A stretch of DNA of 43,531 bases from an uncultured Bacilli bacterium (GCA_934096605.1 CAKOMI010000005.1:1-43531); one strand, 5' to 3'. Positions 34,364 through 43,239 are shown, numbered from the stretch's first letter. Numbers and translations are program-made. The notes: generated from the sequence alone by a model not told the origin.

Positions 34364-34387
34364 TAAAAAGGGGTTACTTTGCCCCTT
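34364..34387 (-). terminator. Terminator overlapping the end of the phosphoglycosyl transferase gene
   Basis: AAGGGG/CCCCTTTTT with an eight-base loop. The last codons and TAA of the upstream gene (34374-34376) are part of the stem and loop. It separates glf and the initiating transferase from the rest of the locus. Confidence 0.8.
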
Positions 34388-35048
34388 CTTTCTTTATTAC
34401 TGCAATGATAGTTTTCCAAATAATTTTAATATCAAATGTAATACTACAATGGTCCACATAATATAATTCCATATTCATTCTTTCATCATAGGAAATATTA
34501 TTTCTTCCACTACTAGCCCAATAGCCCGTAAGGCCAGGTCTAACACTTAAAAATTTATCTTTATTCTTTTTATAATTTTCAGCCTCATCTGGAACTACAG
34601 GTCTAGGACCTATCAAAGACATATCACCTATAAAGACATTAATAAACTGTGGAAACTCATCAATAGACGCAACCCGTAAAAATTTACCTAATTTAGTGAT
34701 TCTAGGATCATTGTCAATTTTTCTTTCACGTAAATATTCTTCTCTTTTATCCGGATTATTTTCTAACCAATATGCAAGAATCTCATCAGCATTTTGAACC
34801 ATTGTTCTATATTTAAAAATACGTATGATTTGTCCATTCTTACCAAGTCTTTCTTGTCTATAAAAAATACTGCCAAAATCACCTGTACAAAGGTAACTTA
34901 TTTTAACAATTATAGTTAAAGGAATTAATATAAGCATTCCCACTAAACTACAACATATGTCAAATAATCTTTTAATTATAAAATATAATCTTCTTTTTAT
35001 AATATACACTTTTGATAAATCTTCCATCACTAGATCATTGCTTTCCAT
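34374..35048 (-). CDS. Initiating polyprenyl-phosphate sugar-1-phosphate transferase (WcaJ/PglC class)
   Basis: A 224-residue protein with one N-terminal membrane hairpin (about 27-50) and the catalytic block of the bacterial sugar transferase family: FYRQERLGKNG, FKYRTM, DEFPQFINVFIGDMSLIGP, RPV and RPGLTGYW. It transfers a sugar phosphate from UDP-sugar to undecaprenyl phosphate to start each repeat unit. No large N-terminal membrane domain is present, so it is the short form. It lies 83 bases from the glf stop, and the terminator follows at once. Confidence 0.93.
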   Translation of the reverse strand: MESNDLVMEDLSKVYIIKRRLYFIIKRLFDICCSLVGMLILIPLTIIVKISYLCTGDFGSIFYRQERLGKNGQIIRIFKYRTMVQNADEILAYWLENNPDKREEYLRERKIDNDPRITKLGKFLRVASIDEFPQFINVFIGDMSLIGPRPVVPDEAENYKKNKDKFLSVRPGLTGYWASSGRNNISYDERMNMELYYVDHCSITFDIKIIWKTIIAVIKKEGAK

Positions 35049-35130
35049 TTTATCACCTATACAATTAATTTACTAATACCATTGTAACACCATAATTAAT
35101 AAAAGGCAAAACCAAAAACACTAATTTACA

Positions 35131-36231
35131 CTAGTCTAATGTTTTTACTAAATCTAAAGCACTTCTAATAGTCTTATCCATATCATAATATTTATATTCC
35201 CCAAGACGTCCCCCAAATATTACTTTATCTTCTTTACTAGCTAACTCTTTATATTTAACATATAAATTATTATTTTTTTCATCATTCATAGGATAATAAG
35301 CCATATCCCCTTTATGCCAAGTACTAGGATACTCACGCGTTATATAAGTAACTGGACTATTAGTCTTTAAAAAATGTTTATGTTCAATAATACGCGTATA
35401 AGGAGTCTTACTATCTGTATAATTTATAACCGCGTTACCTTGATAGTTTTCCATTTCTTTTTTTTCTGTTTCAAAACGAAGACTCCTATACTCTAAAGTA
35501 CCTAAAGAATAATCATAGTATTCATCAATCATACCCGTATAAATAATTTTATCAGCACAATCTAAATACTCTTTTTTATGACTTAAAAAATCAGTATCTA
35601 ATTTAACCTCTACCCCACTTAACAATTTTTCTATAATACTATTATAGCCTTTGGTAGGAATACCTTGATATAAATCATTAAAGTAATTATTATCAAATGT
35701 AAAACGTACTGGTAAACGTTTAATAATAAAAGCTGGTAATTCCCTGCATTCTCTTCCCCATTGCTTTTCTGTATAACCTTTAATTAATTTCTCATAAATA
35801 GTTCTTCCCACTAAACTTATAGCTTGTTCTTCTAAATTAGTAGGTGTAACACCCATCATTTCTTTTCTTTCACTTTCTATTTTTTTTAGGGCATCACTAG
35901 GTGTTATAACATCAGCCCAAAGTTTTGTAAATGTATTCATATTAAATGGTAAATTATATAGTTCACCAGAAAAGTTAGCAACTGGACTATTTACATAGTT
36001 ATTAAATTCACTAAACTGATTAACATAATCCCAAACCTCTCTATCACTCGTATGAAAAATGTGGGCTCCATATTTATGAATTTCAATGCCATCTTTGTTT
36101 TCACAATAAATATTACCACCAATATGACTTCTCTTTTCTAAAACGAGAACACTTTTCCCTTTCTTTTTTAGTTCATGCGCTACGACACTGCCAAATAACC
36201 CTGAACCAACAATTAAATAATCATAATGCAT
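35131..36231 (-). CDS. glf: UDP-galactopyranose mutase
   Basis: A 366-residue FAD enzyme of standard length that converts UDP-galactopyranose into UDP-galactofuranose. It has YDYLIVGSGLFGSVVA at the N-terminus, EKRSHIGGNIY, YGAHIFHT, the GYTEKQWG block and the C-terminal FGGRLGEYKYYDMD. I chose the ATG at 36231 (AAGGAAGG about ten bases upstream); the longer frame from 36297 adds an unrelated leader. It is the first gene of the locus and shows that the glycan should contain galactofuranose. Confidence 0.96.
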   Translation of the reverse strand: MHYDYLIVGSGLFGSVVAHELKKKGKSVLVLEKRSHIGGNIYCENKDGIEIHKYGAHIFHTSDREVWDYVNQFSEFNNYVNSPVANFSGELYNLPFNMNTFTKLWADVITPSDALKKIESERKEMMGVTPTNLEEQAISLVGRTIYEKLIKGYTEKQWGRECRELPAFIIKRLPVRFTFDNNYFNDLYQGIPTKGYNSIIEKLLSGVEVKLDTDFLSHKKEYLDCADKIIYTGMIDEYYDYSLGTLEYRSLRFETEKKEMENYQGNAVINYTDSKTPYTRIIEHKHFLKTNSPVTYITREYPSTWHKGDMAYYPMNDEKNNNLYVKYKELASKEDKVIFGGRLGEYKYYDMDKTIRSALDLVKTLD

Positions 36232-36345
36232 ATAATCTCTACCTTCCTTTATTAAAAGGTTAACAGAAAATAAAGCTTTTGACAAGGTTTTAATCATCCT
36301 TTTCTAAAAACAAATATTTATTCATAAAATTTATTAGGTGATCAC

Positions 36346-37437
36346 ATGAAAAAGAAAGCATTTGATATATACTTATTTATAGCAGTCATAATTATTGGAA
36401 TATTTGGGATTGTGATGATATATTCGGCTAGTTCGATATGGGCAAATTATAAGTTTCATGATGAGTTTAAGTTTGTAAAAAGTCAAAGTATATTTTTTTT
36501 AATAAGTATTTTTTTATGTTTACTGGTTAGTAAATTACCTCCAAATTTTTGGAAGAAACACGCGAATAAATTTTTATTTGGTACATTTATATTACTTATT
36601 TTAGTTTTAATACCGGGTATTGGAACAGTTAGAAATGGATCACGAAGCTGGTTTGGTTTAGGTGGTTTTGGTATTCAGCCAAGTGAATTTAGTAAACTTG
36701 CTCTTATTATATTTGTTTCTAAATATTTAAGTAATAATAAAAAGGAATTAAGAGATATTAAAAAAGGAGTTATGCCTATCTTATTTATTATTGGTCTTTT
36801 TTTCTTACTTATACTATTAGAGCCAGATTTTGGAACTGGCATGGTTATTGTTCTTACTTTAGTATCTTTGATTTTTGTAAGTGGCGTTAAAATATCTTTT
36901 TTTGTTAAAATTGGTTTATTGGGACTTATGGGAATAGTCGTGCTTATAATCGTAGCGCCCTACCGAATGGCCCGAATTGTTTCTTTTTTAAATCCTTGGA
37001 CGGACCCTTTAGGAAGTGGATTCCAAATAATTCAAAGTTTATATGCAATAGGACCTGGGGGGCTTTTAGGGCAAGGATTTTTGAAATCGCATCAAAAGCA
37101 TTTTTATTTACCAGAACCGCAGACTGATTTTATCTTTTCAATTATAAGCGAAGAGTTTGGCTTTTTAGGGGTTTTAATTGTAACGTTATTCTTCTTATTT
37201 ATTTTTTATCGTTCGGTGAAAATTGCTCTTAACACTAATGATTTATTTAGCAAGTTTTTAGTTTTTGGACTTGCTGTAGGCATAATATTTCAAGCTTCGC
37301 TTAATTTATGTGTTGTTATAGGCCTTATCCCAGTTACTGGTGTTACTTTACCATTTTTTAGTTATGGTGGCTCTAGTTTATTAATAAGTATGCTTAGTAT
37401 TGGGATTATTTTAGGAGTTAGTAGATATGGAAAATAA
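36346..37437 (+). CDS. FtsW/RodA/SpoVE-family peptidoglycan polymerase
   Basis: A 363-residue SEDS protein with ten membrane helices. It shows MIYSASS (24-30), FGLGGFGIQPSEFSKLALI, the catalytic EPDFGTG segment, PEPQTDFIFSIISEEFGF and the C-terminal LPFFSYGGSS. SEDS proteins polymerise glycan strands together with a class B penicillin-binding protein. Features do not separate FtsW from RodA with confidence. It is transcribed alone, divergent from glf, and AGGTG precedes the ATG. The -35-like TTGACA at 36279-36284 overlaps TTGTCA on the other strand. Confidence 0.93.
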   Translation: MKKKAFDIYLFIAVIIIGIFGIVMIYSASSIWANYKFHDEFKFVKSQSIFFLISIFLCLLVSKLPPNFWKKHANKFLFGTFILLILVLIPGIGTVRNGSRSWFGLGGFGIQPSEFSKLALIIFVSKYLSNNKKELRDIKKGVMPILFIIGLFFLLILLEPDFGTGMVIVLTLVSLIFVSGVKISFFVKIGLLGLMGIVVLIIVAPYRMARIVSFLNPWTDPLGSGFQIIQSLYAIGPGGLLGQGFLKSHQKHFYLPEPQTDFIFSIISEEFGFLGVLIVTLFFLFIFYRSVKIALNTNDLFSKFLVFGLAVGIIFQASLNLCVVIGLIPVTGVTLPFFSYGGSSLLISMLSIGIILGVSRYGK

Positions 37438-37483
37438 AGAGTTAGAAGAAGAACTTAATATTTTAATTTTTTGTAAAACTTAG
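37427..37483 (+). CDS. Possible 18-residue small protein after ftsW/rodA
   Basis: ATG at 37427 follows AGGAG by nine bases and reads MENKELEEELN to TAG. The frame overlaps the end of the SEDS gene by 11 bases. It could be a small peptide, the stub of a lost gene, or chance. I see no way to decide from the sequence. Confidence 0.3.
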   Translation: MENKELEEELNILIFCKT

Positions 37484-37484
37484 C

Positions 37485-37528
37485 AAAAAAGGAACTGGTA
37501 TAGCAATAAATTTCAATAGTTCTTTTTT
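37485..37528 (+). terminator. Terminator of the SEDS gene
   Basis: AAAAAAGGAACT paired with AGTTCTTTTTTT (one G-T) around a 21-base loop, then more T residues on the plus strand. Confidence 0.77.
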
Positions 37529-37624
37529 TATTTTTTTGTAATCGAATAACGTTTTTTAAATTTTTTTGAAGAAATTGACGTTAAAAAAAAGAAAATCGAC
37601 TAATCGCCGTGTATATATATAAGT

Positions 37625-37640
37625 AGAGATACGTATCTCT
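37625..37640. promoter_or_regulatory. 16-base perfect palindrome before the Rpn gene
   Basis: AGAGATACGTATCTCT lies between a TG-TATATATA stretch and the AAGGAGG ribosome site of the Rpn-family gene. Its position suits an operator or an RNA hairpin that affects translation. Confidence 0.6.
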
Positions 37641-37657
37641 TAGGAAGGAGGTTATGT

Positions 37658-38539
37658 ATGATAAAAGAATATACCAAGTTAGATAATTGGTTTACTGCTA
37701 AGCGAGACCGCGTGTTTAAAGCCGTTTTTGTAAATGACAAAGATAAAAGACTACTTGAATGTATTTTAAGAGAAACTTTAAATAAGTCAGTTAATATTGT
37801 TAAATTTCATATCACTGAACTAGCTGTTAAAACCGTTAGTGAACGAGTTAAAATGTTAGACGTTTTAATTGAAATAGATAATAACAAATTTATTTTATGT
37901 GAAATTAATACCTCTTTTAGCACTGTCATTAGAGAACGTAATTTAATGTTTCTAGAAGCATTTTCATCTCAAAGGGTTAAACGTGGCGAAAAATATAGAA
38001 AGATAAACGAAATTTATTTAATTAACTATAATTTTATTGCCGACTTAGGTGGACCAATTATTAGACATTTCACTTATCGTGATGAAGATGGCAAAAAATA
38101 TTCTAATTCTAGAATGATCATCAACGTCAATATGGACAAATTGCTTAAAAATTATTATAATGATGGTGGAAAGGATGCGTACAAACACTTAGCTATGCTT
38201 GATATGGATCAAAAGAGTTTACATGATTTAGCCCAAAATGATGAGATAGCTAGTATGTACTATAATAAACTTATGGAATTAAATACCGATCAAGAATTTG
38301 TTCAATTATTATCAAATGATGATGAATACGAATTATATGTCGAATCTGAAATTAGTGAAGCACGTGATGATGCTCACAAAGAAGGCATCAAAGAAGGAAT
38401 TGATATTGGCGTTGAACAAGGTTCAAAAGAATCTAAATTAGAGATTGCTAAGGCTATGTTAAAGGAAAAGATGGATATTAATTTAATTGCTAAAGTAACT
38501 AAACTATCTATTAAAGAGATTGAAGAGTTGCAATCTTAA
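37658..38539 (+). CDS. Rpn-family PD-(D/E)XK nuclease/transposase-like protein
   Basis: A 293-residue protein of the PDDEXK_2/Rpn (YhgA-like) family, with KRDRVFKAVF at the N-terminus. The nuclease core has VKMLDVLIEI (Asp) and FILCEIN, where family members usually have E-x-Q; here it is E-x-N. A G-x3-G-x3-G repeat (KEGIKEGIDIGVEQGSKE, about 247-264) marks the C-terminal helical part, as in many relatives. Rpn proteins promote RecA-independent recombination in Escherichia coli; many gut Firmicutes carry several copies. AGGAGG lies upstream. Confidence 0.87.
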   Translation: MIKEYTKLDNWFTAKRDRVFKAVFVNDKDKRLLECILRETLNKSVNIVKFHITELAVKTVSERVKMLDVLIEIDNNKFILCEINTSFSTVIRERNLMFLEAFSSQRVKRGEKYRKINEIYLINYNFIADLGGPIIRHFTYRDEDGKKYSNSRMIINVNMDKLLKNYYNDGGKDAYKHLAMLDMDQKSLHDLAQNDEIASMYYNKLMELNTDQEFVQLLSNDDEYELYVESEISEARDDAHKEGIKEGIDIGVEQGSKESKLEIAKAMLKEKMDINLIAKVTKLSIKEIEELQS

Positions 38540-38544
38540 ACCAA

Positions 38545-38575
38545 TAAAAAAGGACAATCATGTTGCCCTTTTTTT
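38545..38575. terminator. Bidirectional terminator between Rpn gene and copper operon
   Basis: AAAAAAGG with CCCTTTTTTT around CAA-TCATG-TTG, six bases past the Rpn stop. T runs flank it on both strands, so it can serve the convergent copper operon as well. Confidence 0.82.
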
Positions 38576-38602
38576 ACTATTTTAATTAAAATATATTGAT
38601 TA

Positions 38603-39124
38603 TTAATTATAAGCATTTACTTGCATATCTTTTTTAGTTGGTCCTTGCCAGTGTAGGAATTTACTTTTTAAACTTGTGACATATTCTTCTTTAAGAGTTA
38701 TTGTGGTCTCGGTTTCTTTTTTTTCTTTAACAGTCATTGGATTACAGCCTGTACTATCGCTTCCTAACTCATCAATATGAAAACGATTGCCACAGTTTTG
38801 ACATTCTAAGTACTCGCCTACTTGTTTAAAATAAGCATTAGGCGAAGGATTACAAACATTACAAGTATTAAAAGAAATTCTTACCTCACCATCAGTGCCT
38901 CTTACAGCAATTAGTTGGATAGTTGTATCATCGACAACATAATTTATAAACGTTGCGATATTCGTAATATTTTCTTTAGGAATCACTAATTCATCATCTT
39001 TATTTTTATTGATAGTTATATAGTTATTATCAGCATATTCAGTTTTATATTCAGTATTTTTAGTACAGCCTGTATAAAGTAAAACATTAAAAATTATAAT
39101 AGTTATAACCAGAAAACGTTTCAT
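38603..39124 (-). CDS. DUF2318 lipoprotein
   Basis: A 173-residue lipoprotein with lipobox LLYTGC (C20). The DUF2318 pattern is plain: ELVIPKENITNIATF, CNVC (88-91), CQNCG (108-112) and GCNP (126-129). DUF2318 proteins are predicted metal- or Fe-S-binding periplasmic or outer-face proteins, often next to metal transporters. As the last gene of the copper operon it probably binds copper at the outer face, by inference. Its ATG overlaps the copZ-like stop (TAATG). Confidence 0.88.
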   Translation of the reverse strand: MKRFLVITIIIFNVLLYTGCTKNTEYKTEYADNNYITINKNKDDELVIPKENITNIATFINYVVDDTTIQLIAVRGTDGEVRISFNTCNVCNPSPNAYFKQVGEYLECQNCGNRFHIDELGSDSTGCNPMTVKEKKETETTITLKEEYVTSLKSKFLHWQGPTKKDMQVNAYN

Positions 39125-39354
39125 TAAACCTCTTTTATAGTCAACACTTGATAGTCTAAAGCAGTGATTAATTCTTTTAATTCATTTTCATCTAAACTTT
39201 CTTTACTGATAATCGTGGCTTCTTTATTAGAAAGATTAACGCTTACCTTTTTAACACTTGGTATACTTAATAATGAAGATTTTACTGAATTAGCACAATG
39301 TAAACATTGCATACCTTCTATTTTGACAATTGTTTTAATTTTTTTACTAAACAT
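39124..39354 (-). CDS. copZ: HMA-domain copper chaperone (CopZ-like)
   Basis: About 76 residues: a single heavy-metal-associated domain with the metal site GMQCLHC near 14-20. It should carry Cu(I) to the CopA ATPase. I prefer the ATG at 39354, because AAAAGAG lies about nine bases upstream, while the ATG at 39363 abuts the site. It starts next to the copA stop and its own stop overlaps the DUF2318 start. Confidence 0.9.
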   Translation of the reverse strand: MFSKKIKTIVKIEGMQCLHCANSVKSSLLSIPSVKKVSVNLSNKEATIISKESLDENELKELITALDYQVLTIKEV

Positions 39355-39355
39355 A

Positions 39356-41560
39356 TTATTCATCTCTTTTCAATTTTATTTTTTTAAGTCTTAGAGCATT
39401 TAATATAACGGTTAGACTACTTAGAGTCATGGCAATAGAAGCAAGCATTGGATTCATATTTAAACCAAACTTGGTAAATAAACCCATGGCTACTGGTAAC
39501 ATACACATATTATAAAAGAAAGCCCAGAATAAGTTTTGTTTGATATTTTTAATTGTTTTTTCACTTATGGTATATAGATTTAAAATAGATTCTAAGTTGT
39601 TATTCATAAGGATTACAGATGCTTCATTACTAGCAATGTCAGTACCACTTTTTAGACTAACGCCAATGGTAGCAAGAGCAAGACTTGGAGCGTCGTTTAT
39701 ACCATCACCTACCATCATAACTTTTTTATTTTCATTTAATAATTTTTTTATAACACTTGATTTATCTTTAGGCATGACATTAGCAGTCACTTTATCAATT
39801 TTTAGGGATGAAGCAATAACAGAGGCAGTAGCCTCATTATCACCTGTTAACATAATAACTTCTTTACCCATCTTTTTTAATGTATCTATAACATAAGGGC
39901 TTTCACTCCTAATAATATCTTTAACACCTAGTAAAGCAATTACTTGGCTATCTTTTACTACATAGATAATGCTAGCCCCGTCTTTAGTTAAGATGATTTC
40001 ATCTTCTTTATAATGATTAGGAATATTAAATTTTTTTAACATTTTGGCATTACCAATTAGATATAGAGAATCATTTAATAGTCCTTTAACTCCTAAACCA
40101 GGTAGTTCGACATAGTTAGTAGCAACTACACTACTTTTAGGTTCATACTCTTTAAATACTTTAGCGATAGGATGGGTAGAATTTTTTTCAATTAAGGCAA
40201 TATTAGATAGAATTTCTTCATTAGTATTTTTAGTATAATTAAACATTTTAAATATTTTTAAATCACCATAAGTAAGCGTTCCGGTTTTATCAAAAACAAA
40301 GGTATCTATTTTATGGGCATTTTCTAAAATAGTACTTGATTTAACCAATATACCATTTTTAGCACATAAGCCTTCACTTACAACTATGGCAAGGGGTGTT
40401 GCAAGCCCAAGAGCACAAGGACAAGCGACAACTAAAACTGTTACAAAATGCGTGATTGCTGCATTAAATGGCAAGCCTAATAGTAAGTAACCTAGAAATG
40501 TTAAAATGGCAACTACAATAATAGCAGGGACAAAAACACCACTTACTTGGTCGGCAAGTCTTGCAATTGGTGCTTTAGTGTTAGTAGATTCTACTACTAG
40601 TTTAACAATTTCTGAAATAGTCGAATCTTTACCTATTTTTAAGGCTTTATATTCAATATAGCCATCGACATTTAAACTACCAGCTAAAACATCATCCCCA
40701 ACGCCTTTTTTTTCTGGTACTGATTCGCCAGTGATAAACGCTTCATTTATATGGGAAGAGCCTTTTACTATGACTCCATCAACCGCGATTTTCATGCCAG
40801 GTTTACAAATTAGTATGTCCCCAACATGGACCATGTCAATTGTTATTTCTTTTTCTTCATTGCCTTCTTTTACTAAGGCTTTCTCGGGTGTAATTTTTAC
40901 TAGATCCTTGATGGCATCTTTGGTTTTTTCTTTGCTAAAGTCGTCGATATAACGGCCAAGTTTAACAAAGTATAGAACTAAACTTGCTGATTCATAATAA
41001 AGACTTTCAACAAATTCAGTGTGACCTTTGATAATCATAATAGTTGAATACACACTGTAAAAGAAACTAGATAAAACGCCTACGGTAACTAATGTGTCCA
41101 TATTAGGATGACCTAATATTATATTTTTAAAGCCATTTTTTAAGATATCAAAACCATAAAACAGGTAAATAATGGCTAATACACATAAACATAAGGCATA
41201 ATTTAAGGGATGGGTCATCATATTTAGAAAAGGAATGACTGGTAAATGGACCATATGTCCCATTGATATGTATAAAACAAGGACGGCTAAAATACCAAAA
41301 ACTATTAAAGATAATGGATTTTTCTTAGTTTTATTTTCTTTTTTAGCATCATAAATGCCAAGACTTTTGAAACCAGCATCATGAACCATCTGATTTAAAT
41401 CATTAATAGATAAGGCATCTTCATAAGTTATAAGGGCTTGTTTTAAGACTAAATTTACACTTGCATCGATTATGTGTGGTTGTTTTTTTAAATATTTTTC
41501 TAAACTATTTTGACAAGCACTACAACTCATGCCTTCAATACTTAGAATAACTTTTTTCAT
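39356..41560 (-). CDS. copA: P1B-type Cu(I)-exporting ATPase CopA
   Basis: A 734-residue P-type ATPase. One N-terminal HMA domain (GMSCSAC, 10-16), TGES (277-280), the ion-site CPC (380-382), phosphorylated DKTGT (424-428), the HP motif in NSTHPIAK, and MVGDGINDAP are all intact. It pumps Cu(I) out of the cytoplasm at the cost of ATP. It starts with a TAATG overlap from the upstream fusion protein and is followed by a CopZ-like chaperone. Confidence 0.96.
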   Translation of the reverse strand: MKKVILSIEGMSCSACQNSLEKYLKKQPHIIDASVNLVLKQALITYEDALSINDLNQMVHDAGFKSLGIYDAKKENKTKKNPLSLIVFGILAVLVLYISMGHMVHLPVIPFLNMMTHPLNYALCLCVLAIIYLFYGFDILKNGFKNIILGHPNMDTLVTVGVLSSFFYSVYSTIMIIKGHTEFVESLYYESASLVLYFVKLGRYIDDFSKEKTKDAIKDLVKITPEKALVKEGNEEKEITIDMVHVGDILICKPGMKIAVDGVIVKGSSHINEAFITGESVPEKKGVGDDVLAGSLNVDGYIEYKALKIGKDSTISEIVKLVVESTNTKAPIARLADQVSGVFVPAIIVVAILTFLGYLLLGLPFNAAITHFVTVLVVACPCALGLATPLAIVVSEGLCAKNGILVKSSTILENAHKIDTFVFDKTGTLTYGDLKIFKMFNYTKNTNEEILSNIALIEKNSTHPIAKVFKEYEPKSSVVATNYVELPGLGVKGLLNDSLYLIGNAKMLKKFNIPNHYKEDEIILTKDGASIIYVVKDSQVIALLGVKDIIRSESPYVIDTLKKMGKEVIMLTGDNEATASVIASSLKIDKVTANVMPKDKSSVIKKLLNENKKVMMVGDGINDAPSLALATIGVSLKSGTDIASNEASVILMNNNLESILNLYTISEKTIKNIKQNLFWAFFYNMCMLPVAMGLFTKFGLNMNPMLASIAMTLSSLTVILNALRLKKIKLKRDE

Positions 41561-42858
41561 TATGAACCTCCTTTAAAATACGTTTCATCACTTGTTACTA
41601 ATATAGTATTTTTTAACATATTCATCCAACAAGTAATAGTATACGACCCTTCTTTGTCGGGTGTAAAACAAATAATGTTATCACCAACAGTCAACTTATT
41701 TTTAACGTTAAATTCACTAATTACGATTTCATTATTACAGCCAGTTAAATAATTTTCATCAACATGAATAATCATTTTAACAGGCATATCTTTTTTGACA
41801 ATAATGTCAGCATAGTTATCATAAGTTAAGTTAAAGTCTATTACTTGATATTCGCCAGTGGCGGTGGCTACAAGAAAATTGGTATAATCTTTTTTAGGCA
41901 GGCTAATACCAAGGCCTGTTAGACCTCTATTTAACATGATAACGGCTAGGACAAACATAAGGCTTACGGCTATTTTATTTAAAATAATTTTAGTTTTACC
42001 TTTTACTAAATTAAGAACTAAGCCCATTGTTAACATAAGAGGAATTGTTCCTAGACAAAACATAAACATAGATAAAGCACCTTTAATAAATGAACCGGTT
42101 GTAAGAGCATATAACTCTAGACTTTGTAAGGGCCCACATGGCATAAAAGCATTTAAAAGGCCAATTAAAAAGGGATTATTAAGTCGCTTGATTTTTACGT
42201 TTAGGTAATGATTTTTAAAACTTATAAGGCCTAACATGTTAAATGCCATAAGAATCATAATAATACTTGCTATAATGATTATTACTGAAGATATTTTCGT
42301 ATTTATATTTAAGACTCTTCCTAGTAAACCAACTACTCCACCAAGTAATGTATAAGAAACGATGCGTCCTAAATTATAAAGAACGGGTCTTTTAAAGTCA
42401 CCTTTTCGTTTAGTATTAATGCTAGCTAGTAAGTTAAACCCGCCACACATACTAACACAATGAATACTAGTAAGTAAGCCTAAGATAAACAGCATGCCAT
42501 AAGTAACAGAATCATCAATAGAAGGTATTAAATTAAAGATATTAACACCTAATATTTTATTAAGAGAAAAAAGGAATAAACAAATAATTAAAGTTACGAT
42601 TAGAAATTCTTGTAAATTTTTACTATTCTTTAAAGAAGATAAGTCTTCACTAAATAAATTTTGATTAGTTATATAGCCTATGTCATTAATTTTCGAGATA
42701 ATCGCTTCTTTATCTATATTATTTTCATATGTGATAGTAAAGATATTTTTGTTTAAAGAAACATTTTTAATATTTTTAAATGAATTTAAAAGATTAGTAA
42801 TTTTACTATAACAATGGCTACAATGCATGCCTTCTACTTTTAAATATATTTTTTTCAT
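41560..42858 (-). CDS. HMA-SafE/DsbD-like-cupredoxin fusion protein
   Basis: A 432-residue protein in three parts. An HMA domain with GMHCSHC (10-16) is followed by a membrane domain of about six or seven helices of the sulfite exporter TauE/SafE/CcdA-like family, with the pair CVSMCGGF (about 134-141) and FMPCGPLQS. A C-terminal cupredoxin-like domain (about 330-425) has TGCNNE and TCWMNM. The cysteines could pass copper or electrons across the membrane. Its place between CsoR and CopA indicates copper handling. The start overlaps the csoR stop by four bases. Confidence 0.86.
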   Translation of the reverse strand: MKKIYLKVEGMHCSHCYSKITNLLNSFKNIKNVSLNKNIFTITYENNIDKEAIISKINDIGYITNQNLFSEDLSSLKNSKNLQEFLIVTLIICLFLFSLNKILGVNIFNLIPSIDDSVTYGMLFILGLLTSIHCVSMCGGFNLLASINTKRKGDFKRPVLYNLGRIVSYTLLGGVVGLLGRVLNINTKISSVIIIIASIIMILMAFNMLGLISFKNHYLNVKIKRLNNPFLIGLLNAFMPCGPLQSLELYALTTGSFIKGALSMFMFCLGTIPLMLTMGLVLNLVKGKTKIILNKIAVSLMFVLAVIMLNRGLTGLGISLPKKDYTNFLVATATGEYQVIDFNLTYDNYADIIVKKDMPVKMIIHVDENYLTGCNNEIVISEFNVKNKLTVGDNIICFTPDKEGSYTITCWMNMLKNTILVTSDETYFKGGS

Positions 42859-43154
42859 TTTAACTTACCAAAAAGATTTAGTATATCATCAACAACTGCT
42901 ATATTACCTTTTTCAATATCTTCAACCATACATGTTTTCATATGACTTTTTAGTATTTCATTACTTAAACTTTTTAAAGCATTAATGGTAGATGCAACTT
43001 GCAAAAGAACATCATCACAATATCTATCACTTTCAATCATTTTACTAATGCCATTTATTTGGCCCGCTATTATTTTAAGACGTCTATCTAAATCTTTCTT
43101 TTCTTCAGGCGTCCTGTGTTTTTTTCTAATACAGTTAGTACAATTTTCCTGCAT
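42855..43154 (-). CDS. csoR: CsoR-family copper-sensing repressor
   Basis: A 99-residue all-helical repressor. The Cu(I) ligands of CsoR are present: C46 (DRYCDDV), H71 and C75 (SHMKTC). RRLKIIAGQINGISKMIE in the first helix is the family signature. It binds operator DNA without copper and releases it when Cu(I) binds. I chose the ATG at 43154 (GGTG six bases upstream) over 43172, which lies in the -10 region. The operator in its own promoter indicates autoregulation of the whole copper operon. Confidence 0.93.
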   Translation of the reverse strand: MQENCTNCIRKKHRTPEEKKDLDRRLKIIAGQINGISKMIESDRYCDDVLLQVASTINALKSLSNEILKSHMKTCMVEDIEKGNIAVVDDILNLFGKLK

Positions 43155-43170
43155 ATATATCACCGTTAAC

Positions 43171-43200
43171 ATTATAGGGTCTACCCCCTACCCCTGTCAA
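43171..43200 (-). promoter_or_regulatory. csoR-operon promoter with CsoR-type operator in the spacer
   Basis: TTGACA (43195-43200), 18 bases, TATAAT (43171-43176) on the minus strand. The spacer is GC-rich (GGGGTAGGGGGTAGACCC) and contains TAGGG-GGTAGA-CCCTA, like the GC-rich inverted CsoR operators. It is the only GC-rich patch in the intergenic DNA here. Confidence 0.85.
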
Positions 43201-43210
43201 GAAAAAAATA

Positions 43211-43239
43211 TTGCACTTTTAGTTAATAAAATGTATAAT
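43211..43239 (+). promoter_or_regulatory. Promoter of the gene at the right edge
   Basis: TTGCAC (43211-43216), 17 bases, TATAAT (43234-43239), divergent from the csoR promoter with 10 bases between the two -35 elements. The leader can form CCTCT-AAA-AGAGG (43242-43254), which would mask the ribosome site. Confidence 0.75.
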
